Positions 27,778-36,558 of a stretch of 64,000 nt of DNA are shown here, in pieces. Position 1 is the stretch's first letter; every line of letters starts with the position of its first letter. The stretch is taken from contig NZ_SODM01000001.1 of NCBI RefSeq assembly GCF_004368785.1, positions 248,001 through 312,000 on the forward strand, given 5' to 3'. Made by a program: the position numbers and the translations under genes. The notes under the pieces are model-generated. The model did no database searches and had not been told where the DNA came from. It saw nothing but the letters and a program-made list of their open reading frames with translations. This DNA comes from Flavobacterium sp. 270 (GTDB taxonomy: Bacteria; Bacteroidota; Bacteroidia; Flavobacteriales; Flavobacteriaceae).

Positions 27778-28762
27778 ATTTAATAATTCTAATGTATCCC
27801 AATATTACAAAAAAATAGATACTACAGATGGTAATTATAAATCTATTTCAAGCAAACTTCAAAAATGGATAAATGCAAATTCTGGCAATTCTGATATTGA
27901 TATTGCAAGAGATATTAAAAAAAAATTAAAATCAATAATAACTAGTACCCCTAAAGGACTAGAATTAATAATTAATGAGTACAATACAAATGGTTTTCAA
28001 TCAAGAGTTTTTGATCCGGCACTAGGGAAAAATGGAGAATTAACCAGTATAGGAAAAGCATTAAAGGATATTTTTAATTACAAATCTTTTAGACAAAGTA
28101 AAAAAGCAATATGGTTTTCAGATTCACTTAGCATCAAATCATGCGCAACTTGTAATAGTCAATATACTTTAAAAACTAGCCAAATAAAGAGCGTAAAACT
28201 CTTATTTCATCTTGATCATTACTTCCCAAAAAGTGTTTATCCATATTTAAGCTTGTCTTATTACAATCTAATACCTTGTTGCGCAAGTTGTAATATGAGC
28301 AAATCTAATAAGCCTTTTTCACTGCTTGAAAATATACATCCATACATTGAAAGTTTTCACAATATTGCAAAATTCAATTTAGATAGAGCTAGTCTTGCTG
28401 ATTTTCTTATTGATCCGAATAAAAATGAAGATAAAATAAATTACTGCGTTGAAATTAGAGCAAAATACTTTGGGAATTCCATATTTGAAACAAAACTTGA
28501 AAACTACTTAAGAGAATTTAGAATAAACGAACAATATGAACAATTTAAAGATATTGCTTCAGAAACTTATTTAAGATCCCGATATTATCATAAGAAAAGA
28601 AGAAACGAAGTTAGAGATTTTTTTCATGGTAGCGGTATAAACATTGATGACGAATTATTTAGAAGATTTGTTTTAGGAAATTATCACCAAGATAAAGATT
28701 TGTTAAAAAGACCGTTAGCTAAATTCATGAGGGACATCGGGGAAGATTTAAATATGTTTTAA
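27764..28762 (+). CDS. HNH endonuclease, PtuB-like
   Basis: The protein has 332 residues from the ATG at 27764, which overlaps the ATPase stop and implies coupled translation. The HNH site is at about residues 127-185: a CATCNSQY zinc pair, HLDHYFPKSVYPYLSLSYYN (catalytic His-Asp-His region and Asn), then LIPCCASCNMSKSNK with the second cysteine pair and Asn. This is the layout of PtuB and of the TIGR02646-type HNH nucleases that accompany AAA ATPases. It would degrade DNA when the ATPase partner signals infection. It ends the defence block. The N- and C-terminal flanking regions (about 125 and 145 residues) are helical and unassigned. Confidence 0.75.
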   Translation: MIPIKFNNSNVSQYYKKIDTTDGNYKSISSKLQKWINANSGNSDIDIARDIKKKLKSIITSTPKGLELIINEYNTNGFQSRVFDPALGKNGELTSIGKALKDIFNYKSFRQSKKAIWFSDSLSIKSCATCNSQYTLKTSQIKSVKLLFHLDHYFPKSVYPYLSLSYYNLIPCCASCNMSKSNKPFSLLENIHPYIESFHNIAKFNLDRASLADFLIDPNKNEDKINYCVEIRAKYFGNSIFETKLENYLREFRINEQYEQFKDIASETYLRSRYYHKKRRNEVRDFFHGSGINIDDELFRRFVLGNYHQDKDLLKRPLAKFMRDIGEDLNMF

Positions 28763-28854
28763 CATAAGTAATTTTTCACCTTCTGGCATCTTATGTGAAT
28801 TTTAAAATTGTAAAGGACTCCTAGTGCATCACATTAATTTAATAGATTTTCTAA

Positions 28855-29181
28855 TTAATCTTTTTTTTTCAAAAGTTCGTTATACTCTTCAAGCAATTTT
28901 AAATACTTATTTTTCCAATATTCTAAATTTGCTTCCTCACTTTGGTAATCAAAAGCAGATTCGTTTGATGAATTCTTATAAGAGTTAAATGCCTTTATTT
29001 CATTTTTAAAATCATAATGAATGATTTTACCTATTTGCAAGACTACATCTAATGAAAGATTTGCATTCTCAAACTGAAGGTATATGTACCTCCTGCTTTT
29101 TGATAATTTCTTGGCTAACTCCGTAATAGGATATCCACTTTTATACACCGCTTCTTTTACTATTTCACCTCTGTGTTCCAT
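28855..29181 (-). CDS. Small helix-turn-helix DNA-binding protein
   Basis: The 108-residue protein has an N-terminal helix-turn-helix at about residues 5-55 (VKEAVYKSGYPITELAKKLSKSRRYIYLQFENANLSLDVVLQI), of the XRE/Cro kind common in Bacteroidota elements. A charged coiled-coil helix follows at about 80-108 (EANLEYWKNKYLKLLEEYNELLKKKD), probably for dimerisation. It is divergent from the secreted-protein gene at 29344. The intergenic region contains repeated CACATA-type palindromes that may be its operators, so autoregulation and control of the neighbour are plausible. Confidence 0.65.
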   Translation of the reverse strand: MEHRGEIVKEAVYKSGYPITELAKKLSKSRRYIYLQFENANLSLDVVLQIGKIIHYDFKNEIKAFNSYKNSSNESAFDYQSEEANLEYWKNKYLKLLEEYNELLKKKD

Positions 29182-29228
29182 ACTTCAAAGATTGATACTT
29201 TAGTGAGAAATTATTTTTACAATAAATA

Positions 29229-29295
29229 CACATAAGTGTGCATTTATGTCTATTTTTGCGAATAAAAAGCAAGTAAAAAGATTCACATATGTGTA
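29229..29295. promoter_or_regulatory. Palindromic operator cluster and promoter
   Basis: CACATAAGTGTG (29229-29240) and CACATATGTG (29284-29293, perfect palindrome, followed by TATTATGTGTG) are related inverted repeats in the divergent gap between the HTH gene and the gene at 29344. TATTTTTG at 29251-29258 fits the -7 box TAnnTTTG for the plus strand. A repressor bound to both palindromes would cover this promoter. Confidence 0.45.
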
Positions 29296-29343
29296 TTATG
29301 TGTGTAATTAAAATTCATTATTATAAATTCTAAAATATCGAGC

Positions 29344-30114
29344 ATGAAGAAAGCATTACTATTTACAATTATTTTTATTTTAGCACAACAAGTACAATCT
29401 CAAGCCTCTCCACAAGAAATTAAATGGAACTATACTGATATTACTCCCAAGACATTTATTTTTAACAAAACTATAGTTGGATATTTTATAGAAGAATATA
29501 AGGATTCTCCAAGAATAGCTATGGAAATTTTTTCAGACTCTACTGCGACAAATAAAATTGGTTCTATAAAACTAAACGAAATAATACCTACAGAAATCTT
29601 TGATGTTCTAGCATATAGTTATAAGGATAAACTTTATTTGATTAAAGCGACGAAAGACAACAAAATATGTTTAATACATGAAGATGTAATGTATTATCAG
29701 AATTGGGGAAAGGGCAATGGTCTTACACTAACTAAAGATTATACAAAACCACAAATACTTGCAAAAGAAAAATTGATCTTAGATAATTACCGTTTAAAAC
29801 TGAAAAATGCATTGTCAACCGTTAGCAAATTAGAGGCAATTAATAATAAACATTTAGTAAATATGGTTAATGCTTTTGGCGTAGTTGTAGAACAAAAATA
29901 TGATCCAAATAAGTTCACAAAGGACGAAAAAATCATTTACAAACAATTGATACAAAAATTGAAATCACAAAATGAAGAAATAAAAACCGAATTGGAGAAA
30001 AAAATTGATTCTAAAAAAACATTAACCGAATTGATTAGTATTACTGACATAAACAAACAATTGCAAATAGAACATGCTTACAATGATTACTCATATCATA
30101 CTTTAAATTGGTAG
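29344..30114 (+). CDS. Secreted protein of unknown function
   Basis: The 256-residue protein has an N-terminal signal peptide (MKKALLFTIIFILAQQVQSQ) with a cleavable end. The mature part has beta-strand character to about residue 140 (SPRIAMEIFSDSTATNK, GSIKLNEIIP). It is followed by long Lys/Glu/Asn-rich helices to the C-terminus, probably coiled coil. I recognise no family. It is likely periplasmic or outer-membrane associated. It is divergent from a small HTH regulator and is followed by a strong terminator, so it forms its own transcription unit inside the integrative element. Confidence 0.5.
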   Translation: MKKALLFTIIFILAQQVQSQASPQEIKWNYTDITPKTFIFNKTIVGYFIEEYKDSPRIAMEIFSDSTATNKIGSIKLNEIIPTEIFDVLAYSYKDKLYLIKATKDNKICLIHEDVMYYQNWGKGNGLTLTKDYTKPQILAKEKLILDNYRLKLKNALSTVSKLEAINNKHLVNMVNAFGVVVEQKYDPNKFTKDEKIIYKQLIQKLKSQNEEIKTELEKKIDSKKTLTELISITDINKQLQIEHAYNDYSYHTLNW

Positions 30115-30120
30115 GCAAAA

Positions 30121-30150
30121 AAATACCCATACGGAAATGTATGGGTATTT
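30121..30150 (+). terminator. Rho-independent terminator
   Basis: AAATACCCATAC (30121-30132) pairs with GTATGGGTATTT (30139-30150) around a 6-base loop, with A-rich sequence before and more than ten T after. It ends the secreted-protein transcript 6 bp after its stop codon. Confidence 0.9.
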
Positions 30151-30315
30151 TTTTTTTATTTTACTACTCTTTCAAAAGCATAATATCATGTAAATGAAGA
30201 AGATAATTTAAAAAATCCAATAATTTGATTTTACATCTGCTTTTTGTCACTGTTTTGCTTAAATATATTATTATTTTATATTTAGTAGAAAAAAGTGTCA
30301 AAAAACAGATGTAAA

Positions 30316-33300
30316 TTATAAGCAATATCTAGTTTCTCTAACCCCTTTTATCATTTTTGGAGTAGATTTTAACCCGCTAAATTTTGATTTAACAAATCCA
30401 CCAACACTCTTAACAGGTAGACCAGTTATTTCAACTATAGCATTTACTGTTATAAAACCATCAGTTGATACTTTTTCAGATACTGCATTAATCATATCGT
30501 CGGTAATATGTTCATATGCTTTTCCTATACTTAAACCTACAGCAACTCCTTTTCTATTTCTAATTAATCTTTTATTGATTGGCAAGTCTTTCTCCAGTTT
30601 ATCTCTCAAAAATTCTTCATACCAAAGAATTGCGTCACTTCTCCATGATTGAGTATAACGCTGTTTAAATTCTACTTTTTTTCCATATTTAATTATATAA
30701 CAGATATTCAGTTTTTTTCTAAAATTTTCTTGTAATTTCAACTTAGTCTTTTGATCCATCGCCATATATGCTTTATTGATATATTTTGGACACAAAGTAT
30801 CTAACATCTTTTGATATTCTTGTTTAGATAGACTACCGACTCCATCAATCATATTGACTATTTTGTCTACCTCATCAATAAAATTGTTATCTAAATCATC
30901 TACTAAATCACTGTTAACAAACTTCGTAAATTTGAGTCTGTTATCGAACTCTTTAAGATTCATATTGCAATGTTCCATTAGTTCTTTTATCCAACTAAAG
31001 TCACTAATAAAACCACTTATATCTAAACATCTCCTTACTAACAATCTTATACTTCTAAAGATCTGTTCATTTTCCAGTGTTAAAATTTTGTCTTCCAATG
31101 CAATTGAATAATCACCTAATTTTATTGTATAAACAGTAAACTTTCTTATTAAATTTAGAACATCACTAAGAATAAATTCTAAAGCTCGAATTTTCATTTG
31201 TTTTTCCAAATCATTTTGCTCTACTAATAGTTCTTGATATTTTTTCATCACATAACTATCTGTATGAGAACCTTCTTCAACATTTACTATATATCCAAAT
31301 GCTTTTAAATTTCCTCCAATACAAATAATGTTACTATGGTGTTCTTTGAGCTTTTCGTTTAATACCTTCCATCTAACCTTATCTTTATCGACTCCAAAAT
31401 CATCCTCCATATTCTCAAATTCCTGATCTGCAAAAAGATCTGTAGCTATATCATTTTGTATTAAACTGATGGTTGTAAAATCTTCTACATAATTAAAGAC
31501 AAAATCTTTTTCATACTCAATATTATTTGGCACAATGAAAAAGACAACAATCATAACATTTGTTTTTCTAAACCTGTTAGCGTACTGCTCAATTTCTTGC
31601 CATGTAATTGAATTTTTGTTGTCGGTGTAGATAACCATAACCGTTTGTTTGTCAGTATTATTTATATCAATGCCAACATTTCCTAGGGAAGTAGCAAAAA
31701 GTACTTGAGTGTTACAATCTACCATAGACATTTTATTTATATCATCACTTACTTTATTGTATTTCTGATTATTTGAATAGATAGCAAAGTTTGGATATCC
31801 AATACTTCCCACAACACAATTTATCCATTTTTCGCCCATATTTGTGGGAATAAACACTCTATAATTGTTGCTTAAAAATTCTTTTGTACGATTTACTAAT
31901 GATGTGTAGCATTGATCTCTATCCTTACAACCAACAAAAGTTACCATTCTTTTTTTATGATTAATAAACTCTTTTTTTTGTACTAGTGGCTTACCTTGAT
32001 CATCTGTTTCAAAATAAATTTCCTCACCAGTAGGAATACCGCTCATTAAAACTAAAGTTGTTTTGCTTTGCGACAAATACTGATCTCTTCTCACGTTTAA
32101 GATGTGATCTTTAATTTTTTTAAGCAAGGGCACTATAACATTCATTCTATACCTTTCCGTAAACAAAAGATGAGACTCATCTATAAAAACGTAATCAAAT
32201 TTTTCAAAATCTTCAACTTCTATTTGCGCCCCTTTATCAAATGTGCAAATAATTGAATCTGTGGTATTAATATATTTCTTTATACTAATTGTATCAGAAA
32301 CTTGTACAAAATCTTTTAAATTTTTATTTTTTATTATTGCTTTTGTTGGGACTATAAGTAAACATCTTTTATTTTGTTCGTTTAGTTTTTCCACCATGCT
32401 AGTTTTACCACTTGATGCAGGAGAAACCAAAATGTTTATATGCAATCTTGAAAAAAAATCAGTTAGTAAATCAAGTTTATCACTTAGGTATCCAGTCAGC
32501 ACCTCGCTTTCAATCCTTTTAAATTTTTCAATTTCATTTTTGATGTCGCTAAGTTTAGTGTTAAGCGAAGAAATATCAATAATGCTGATAGATTTTTCCT
32601 TCTCAGTTTTTTGTTGTACAGAGTAATTCTTGTGATTTCCTATCTCTTTTAATTCAAATTGAATTATTCCATTCTCAAATGAAGTACAAAAATTTTTATA
32701 GTCAATATTATTTCTTTTAAGGAAACTTAATGAATCATGACCTCGTGTCCACCCAACAATATTGTTAACCTCAGCAAAATTTTGAACATGTTTACACTCT
32801 TCTTTACTAGCCCAGTGAGCAAATAGTAGATCAGAAGAGTCGGTTACAAGCTGTATTTTGCTTGCTTCGTCATGTGTCCATCCAAAACCGCATAGAGTAG
32901 TAATATATTCTTGTTTGCTTTTCCACGTATTTCTGTTGTTTTTCAGGTTTAATATAGTATTAAATTTACGTTTTGCTTCATCCCGAGTAATATTGTATTC
33001 ACTAGCATAAATCTCATATGCTCTTTTTGAAACGTTAGATCCGACATACAAATCTAAATATGATAAATTACCGCTTTTTACATCGTATTCTATCATTTCA
33101 AAAGGCTGAACTTCACGCAGAGTCCGTGCTGTTTGTATAAATTTATTATATAACCTATAATTATAAATAACCCCGTCCTTTGTTGGATATTCATATTTGT
33201 AATTTTTGCAAGTTCCTAATGTATTTGCTAAAATATCTAACACACCATAATACCAATTATTAAGTAAAGTATCTCTGTTAAATTGAACTGGTCTTTTTTT

Positions 33301-33870
33301 GAATTTTGTTGGATTCCTTTGCCATTCTCTAAATTTATCAATCTTTTCGAATGCACTTTCAAGTCTCTCTTTTTTCACATCATTTTGTAAAATTTCGCCA
33401 GTCTTTTGATAATGATCGACAGCTTCAAAATAAGGATGTTTTCCAAAGCGGTTTGAACCAAAAAAATAAGCTGTCTGAATTATTAAATAACATTCCGTGA
33501 AATAACTTGAGTTGAACAATTCCACATCTTCAGTATTATTAATAATTTCTATAGGAGTATATGGTGTGTAATTACAAGCATCAAGTATTGCTTTAATTTC
33601 TCCTATATTACTTGATCTTACCTTCTTGTACTTATGTTTTTTAGTTCTACCGTTATCTTCTCTTTTAAAAGAAACATATATTTGGTCATAAAAATAATTT
33701 ATTGCCAGATATGTAAGAGCATCGAAAGAAATACCTTTTTGTGTATCTTGATTTTTCAGATTTGCAATGCCGTTAATTAGTGCCTCTTCTGTATTTTGAT
33801 TATTTTTTAAATAAATTGACAGCATCTGGTCTATATTTTTCCTAGCATCAATGACGTTGAATTTCAACAT
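30316..33870 (-). CDS. Large SF2 helicase, origin-binding-protein-like
   Basis: The 1184-residue protein has no close family I can name with certainty. The central part is a superfamily 2 helicase: Walker A SPASSGKT with Lys489, KRCLLIVPTKAII as motif Ia, FIDESH with Asp564-Glu565, LMSGIPTG in the motif III position, and a second RecA fold ending in QYANRFRK (motif VI-like). The layout resembles the herpesvirus origin-binding helicase family and similar proteins of Bacteroidota mobile elements. The N-terminal 450 residues and C-terminal 400 residues are unassigned and may bind DNA or prime replication. It is the largest gene of the integrative element and likely serves its replication or maintenance. 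An anti-phage role cannot be excluded. Confidence 0.6.
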   Translation of the reverse strand: MLKFNVIDARKNIDQMLSIYLKNNQNTEEALINGIANLKNQDTQKGISFDALTYLAINYFYDQIYVSFKREDNGRTKKHKYKKVRSSNIGEIKAILDACNYTPYTPIEIINNTEDVELFNSSYFTECYLIIQTAYFFGSNRFGKHPYFEAVDHYQKTGEILQNDVKKERLESAFEKIDKFREWQRNPTKFKKRPVQFNRDTLLNNWYYGVLDILANTLGTCKNYKYEYPTKDGVIYNYRLYNKFIQTARTLREVQPFEMIEYDVKSGNLSYLDLYVGSNVSKRAYEIYASEYNITRDEAKRKFNTILNLKNNRNTWKSKQEYITTLCGFGWTHDEASKIQLVTDSSDLLFAHWASKEECKHVQNFAEVNNIVGWTRGHDSLSFLKRNNIDYKNFCTSFENGIIQFELKEIGNHKNYSVQQKTEKEKSISIIDISSLNTKLSDIKNEIEKFKRIESEVLTGYLSDKLDLLTDFFSRLHINILVSPASSGKTSMVEKLNEQNKRCLLIVPTKAIIKNKNLKDFVQVSDTISIKKYINTTDSIICTFDKGAQIEVEDFEKFDYVFIDESHLLFTERYRMNVIVPLLKKIKDHILNVRRDQYLSQSKTTLVLMSGIPTGEEIYFETDDQGKPLVQKKEFINHKKRMVTFVGCKDRDQCYTSLVNRTKEFLSNNYRVFIPTNMGEKWINCVVGSIGYPNFAIYSNNQKYNKVSDDINKMSMVDCNTQVLFATSLGNVGIDINNTDKQTVMVIYTDNKNSITWQEIEQYANRFRKTNVMIVVFFIVPNNIEYEKDFVFNYVEDFTTISLIQNDIATDLFADQEFENMEDDFGVDKDKVRWKVLNEKLKEHHSNIICIGGNLKAFGYIVNVEEGSHTDSYVMKKYQELLVEQNDLEKQMKIRALEFILSDVLNLIRKFTVYTIKLGDYSIALEDKILTLENEQIFRSIRLLVRRCLDISGFISDFSWIKELMEHCNMNLKEFDNRLKFTKFVNSDLVDDLDNNFIDEVDKIVNMIDGVGSLSKQEYQKMLDTLCPKYINKAYMAMDQKTKLKLQENFRKKLNICYIIKYGKKVEFKQRYTQSWRSDAILWYEEFLRDKLEKDLPINKRLIRNRKGVAVGLSIGKAYEHITDDMINAVSEKVSTDGFITVNAIVEITGLPVKSVGGFVKSKFSGLKSTPKMIKGVRETRYCL

Positions 33871-33994
33871 CTTATTTGAAAATTTAAGATAGTGAAAATC
33901 TTACAGTTGTTTTTTTCTTTAAGAACATTGCATAATGCTCTAACCCCATCATTTTTTTGACAGGGTTTAAGTTTTAATTCTACACTCATAGCCT

Positions 33995-34273
33995 TTAATC
34001 GTTTAAAGGGATTAAAGAGGCTTCAATGTCTGAGCGTAAAAAATAGACCCGTGATCCGAGGCCTAAAGGTTTTAGCTTATTGGATTTACACCAATTGTGA
34101 ACCGTGGATAAATCCACATTAAACATTCCGGCTACTTGTTGTCGAGTTAGGTACTCTGCTGGTTGAATTGGTTTAAAATTTTTTAAGAAATCATTTAAGA
34201 TAACTTTTACGTCTGCCGTAATTTCATTTTTTAACTCTTGCGGTGTAGTCGCTACGAATTGTATTGCACTCAT
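33995..34273 (-). CDS. Excisionase/MerR-like helix-turn-helix protein
   Basis: The 92-residue protein carries a MerR-type winged HTH at about residues 40-85 (YLTRQQVAGMFNVDLSTVHNWCKSNKLKPLGLGSRVYFLRSDIEASL). This is the helix_turn_helix_17 pattern of excisionases and of small regulators in Bacteroidota elements. It lies between the integrase operon and the helicase gene on the same strand. The likely role is excision control or activation of helicase and replication genes. Its start codon sits inside nested inverted repeats, suggesting autoregulation or translational control. Confidence 0.75.
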   Translation of the reverse strand: MSAIQFVATTPQELKNEITADVKVILNDFLKNFKPIQPAEYLTRQQVAGMFNVDLSTVHNWCKSNKLKPLGLGSRVYFLRSDIEASLIPLND

Positions 34274-34332
34274 AATAATTAATTATTGATTAGAGTGCAA
34301 ATCACAATTAGGGAATCATTAGGGATTCCCTA
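34264..34332. promoter_or_regulatory. Nested palindromes over the start of the excisionase-like gene
   Basis: TTGCACTC (34264-34271) pairs with GAGTGCAA (34293-34300); between them lies a perfect 14-bp palindrome AATAATTAATTATT (34274-34287). A second hairpin, TAGGGAATC (34309-34317) with GATTCCCTA (34324-34332), follows. The first structure includes the start codon (complement of 34271-34273) and the presumed ribosome-binding region. These look like an operator pair or a translation-blocking hairpin. Confidence 0.5.
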
Positions 34333-34352
34333 GAAAGGTTTAAAGGCATAAA

Positions 34353-34378
34353 AAAACCTCTTTTAATTAAGAGGTTTT
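34353..34378 (-). terminator. Terminator of the integrase operon
   Basis: AAAACCTCTT (34353-34362) pairs with AAGAGGTTTT (34369-34378) around a 6-base loop. On the minus strand it is followed by six T. It overlaps the stop codon of the gene ending at 34367. Confidence 0.8.
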
Positions 34379-35143
34379 GGGTTTAATATTTTTACTGTTT
34401 AGTGTTTGAAGTACTTTGTTTACTGTACTTTTTGTATTATAAGGATGGTTCTTATCTTCTATATCATTACTAATTAATCGATTTAAACTGGGTTGTAATG
34501 TTGACGCTTTCTCGCCTGTAATAGAACTCAAAATGGTAGCCATTAAATTTGTACTTGCGATAAATTCAGGTTTTCTTTTTAAAAAATCAATAATTCCTAA
34601 CTCATTTAAATAAATTATTTTCTGCACAACTGATGTATTAGATAAATCATAAATTTCAGATTCATTTCCATTTTCGATATAATTAATGTTTTCAAAAACA
34701 GATTCAATAAATTCAACATCAGTGAGGGACATTTCCATTTTTGTATTTTTTACTAAATAATTTATATTTATGTTAGTTTCTTTCCCATATTGTTCATTTA
34801 TATTTTTTATCATTGAATCTAATTCTTTTTTTCGATCGATATTTGTAGTACCTAACTTAAAGGTAGATACATCTCGTATGCCAAAATTCATTTCTAAGAT
34901 TAAAGGATTTATTTTTTTATCTATTAATAAATTAATACCATTGCGAACATGTTCTTTTAATTGGTCAACTGCAATTTCACAATTATCTAAAAATTCCTTT
35001 TTTGTTATCAAGCCAGATTGTTCTTTCTGTTTTTCTAATATTTTTTCTTGGAAATATTTTCTTTTCGATTGAATTGTTGATAGAGCAATTGGTTGTAATT
35101 TTTCAAAAACATTAATTATTAATGCTAAATAATTATATTTCAT
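34367..35143 (-). CDS. Hypothetical protein co-transcribed with integrase
   Basis: The 258-residue protein is mostly helical and charged, with no membrane segment or signal peptide. No catalytic motif is visible. It overlaps the integrase stop by one base (position 35143), so the two are translationally coupled. This arrangement of a tyrosine integrase followed by an unnamed helical protein is common in Bacteroidota integrative elements, from memory. The second product may help recombination directionality or element maintenance. The C-terminal part (TNLMATILSSITGEKASTLQPSLNRLI...) resembles helical domains of RteC-like regulators, but the match is weak. Function unknown. Confidence 0.55.
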   Translation of the reverse strand: MKYNYLALIINVFEKLQPIALSTIQSKRKYFQEKILEKQKEQSGLITKKEFLDNCEIAVDQLKEHVRNGINLLIDKKINPLILEMNFGIRDVSTFKLGTTNIDRKKELDSMIKNINEQYGKETNININYLVKNTKMEMSLTDVEFIESVFENINYIENGNESEIYDLSNTSVVQKIIYLNELGIIDFLKRKPEFIASTNLMATILSSITGEKASTLQPSLNRLISNDIEDKNHPYNTKSTVNKVLQTLNSKNIKPKTS

Positions 35144-36477
35144 TATTCTGTTCCTGTATTATGTAAAACTTTCATTGATGCTGGCTTTTTATTTAACTCA
35201 TCAAATTTTGCGAATCCCTTAGCTAAACTCGTAGCGTTAGTTTTGTCAGCCTTAGACACATAATCCATAAATTGCTTAGTACTTTTATGTCCTGTTTGAC
35301 TCATTAATAACATGGTATCTATATGTGTATAGTAATTTGTGGCAAAACTTCGTCTCCCTATGTGTGTACTCACAGCAAGATATTTTTTAACCTCTTTCAA
35401 TTCGTAACGATTGGTTTTTTTGTTTTTAATGCTCACAGTAACCAATTCATTTATCTTGGCTTCTTTACAAACTAATTTTATGAGTTTATTATAAATAGTA
35501 CTATTACTCCCAGCTTTATCTGAAAATATGGGCGGGAACTTCCCGCCTCTCTTTTCGATGATTTTTAAAACTGGTTCCCGCAAAATTATATAAACAGGCG
35601 TATCCGTTTTTTGTTGTCTAAAGTCAATGAATTTACTGCCTTCAATATCTACGATATCTTCAACTTTAAACCTTAAAAAATCACTAACGCGCTGTGCAGT
35701 ATGTAAACTAATAACAAGCCAATCCCTAGCAATATCTAATTGTTTGTCATCTAATTTAACCGTTTCAACTCTTTGTATTTCATCTTCATTTAAAGTAATA
35801 TGTTCAGCTCTTTTATAAACATAGTCTTTACCTAAACCAATTTGTTCAACTTCAGGATTTACTTTAATCCCTCTACTTTTTGAGTGATAACATACTTCTT
35901 TAATCGTTTTGATAGTTTTTATAATTGTATTTTTTGCATAACCATCATCACGTAACCAATCTTCAAAGCGAGTAATAAACATTAAATCAATGTTCTCGAT
36001 ATAGATTGGTTTTATTGTTTTTTCATATTTCAAAACCCTGTTTTTGAAAACTCGAATTTTCTTAACTGTTGAGGTTGCAATGTCACTCCCTTTACAATCA
36101 ATATAATGTTCAAAATAATCCACCAATTTTGATGGAGCCATCCTTTCAACTTTAGGATTTATAACATTTTTTAACCAATCGGAATTTATAATTTCAAAAT
36201 CTTCTCTCTCGTTTAAAAGTGTTGTTATTTGATTAGATAATTTAGCAAGGTCTTTTTCTAAATTAATCAAAGAGCTGTTCTCTTTTTGAACTTCTGCTTT
36301 TGATTCCGCAGTTGCACCATTCGGCACCTTTACCTTTTTGATTTTACCTTTATCAAATCTTTCCGGATTAATAGATAAGTTCGTTTTTGCTTTTGCATCA
36401 ATATCCCTTCCCTCACGAATTCTAACATAAATTGAAGCTGGATTTTTTATTGATTGCAGGTAAAATGTTATTGCCAT
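35143..36477 (-). CDS. Tyrosine recombinase (integrase) of the tRNA-Arg element
   Basis: The 444-residue enzyme has an N-terminal arm-binding domain (about 1-100), a SAM-like core-binding domain (about 112-210, VDYFEHYIDCKGSDIATSTVKK) and a catalytic domain (about 225-410). The catalytic residues are visible: Arg263 (HTAQRVSDFL), His372 and Arg375 (THIGRRSF), His397 (QTGHKS) and nucleophile Tyr406 (FMDYV). It should integrate and, with a helper, excise the element at the 16-bp repeat. The gene reads away from attR and lies 211 bp from it. The arm-binding domain fits the TTAGTCCAC repeats at both ends. Confidence 0.92.
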   Translation of the reverse strand: MAITFYLQSIKNPASIYVRIREGRDIDAKAKTNLSINPERFDKGKIKKVKVPNGATAESKAEVQKENSSLINLEKDLAKLSNQITTLLNEREDFEIINSDWLKNVINPKVERMAPSKLVDYFEHYIDCKGSDIATSTVKKIRVFKNRVLKYEKTIKPIYIENIDLMFITRFEDWLRDDGYAKNTIIKTIKTIKEVCYHSKSRGIKVNPEVEQIGLGKDYVYKRAEHITLNEDEIQRVETVKLDDKQLDIARDWLVISLHTAQRVSDFLRFKVEDIVDIEGSKFIDFRQQKTDTPVYIILREPVLKIIEKRGGKFPPIFSDKAGSNSTIYNKLIKLVCKEAKINELVTVSIKNKKTNRYELKEVKKYLAVSTHIGRRSFATNYYTHIDTMLLMSQTGHKSTKQFMDYVSKADKTNATSLAKGFAKFDELNKKPASMKVLHNTGTE

Positions 36478-36517
36478 ATATTTAAATTTTTATTTTATAA
36501 AACAAATATACTATAGT

Positions 36518-36558
36518 TAGTCCATATTTAGTCCACAGTTAGTCCACCTTAGTCAATA
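36518..36558. repeat. Right arm-type sites of the integrase (putative)
   Basis: Four direct TTAGTC-type units lie in a row: TTAGTCCAT (36517-36525), TTTAGTCCAC (36527-36536), TTAGTCCAC (36539-36547) and TTAGTCAAT (36550-36558), at roughly 11-bp spacing (one helical turn). The first two form the 19-bp sequence also found at 14184-14202. They lie between the integrase start and attR. Confidence 0.6.

Noticed and set aside
30854..31111. Plus-strand frame of 85 codons inside the large helicase gene, and a similar 127-codon frame at 32243-32626
   Set aside because: Both are antisense to conserved helicase coding sequence and have low-complexity Ser/Leu-rich composition typical of shadow frames.
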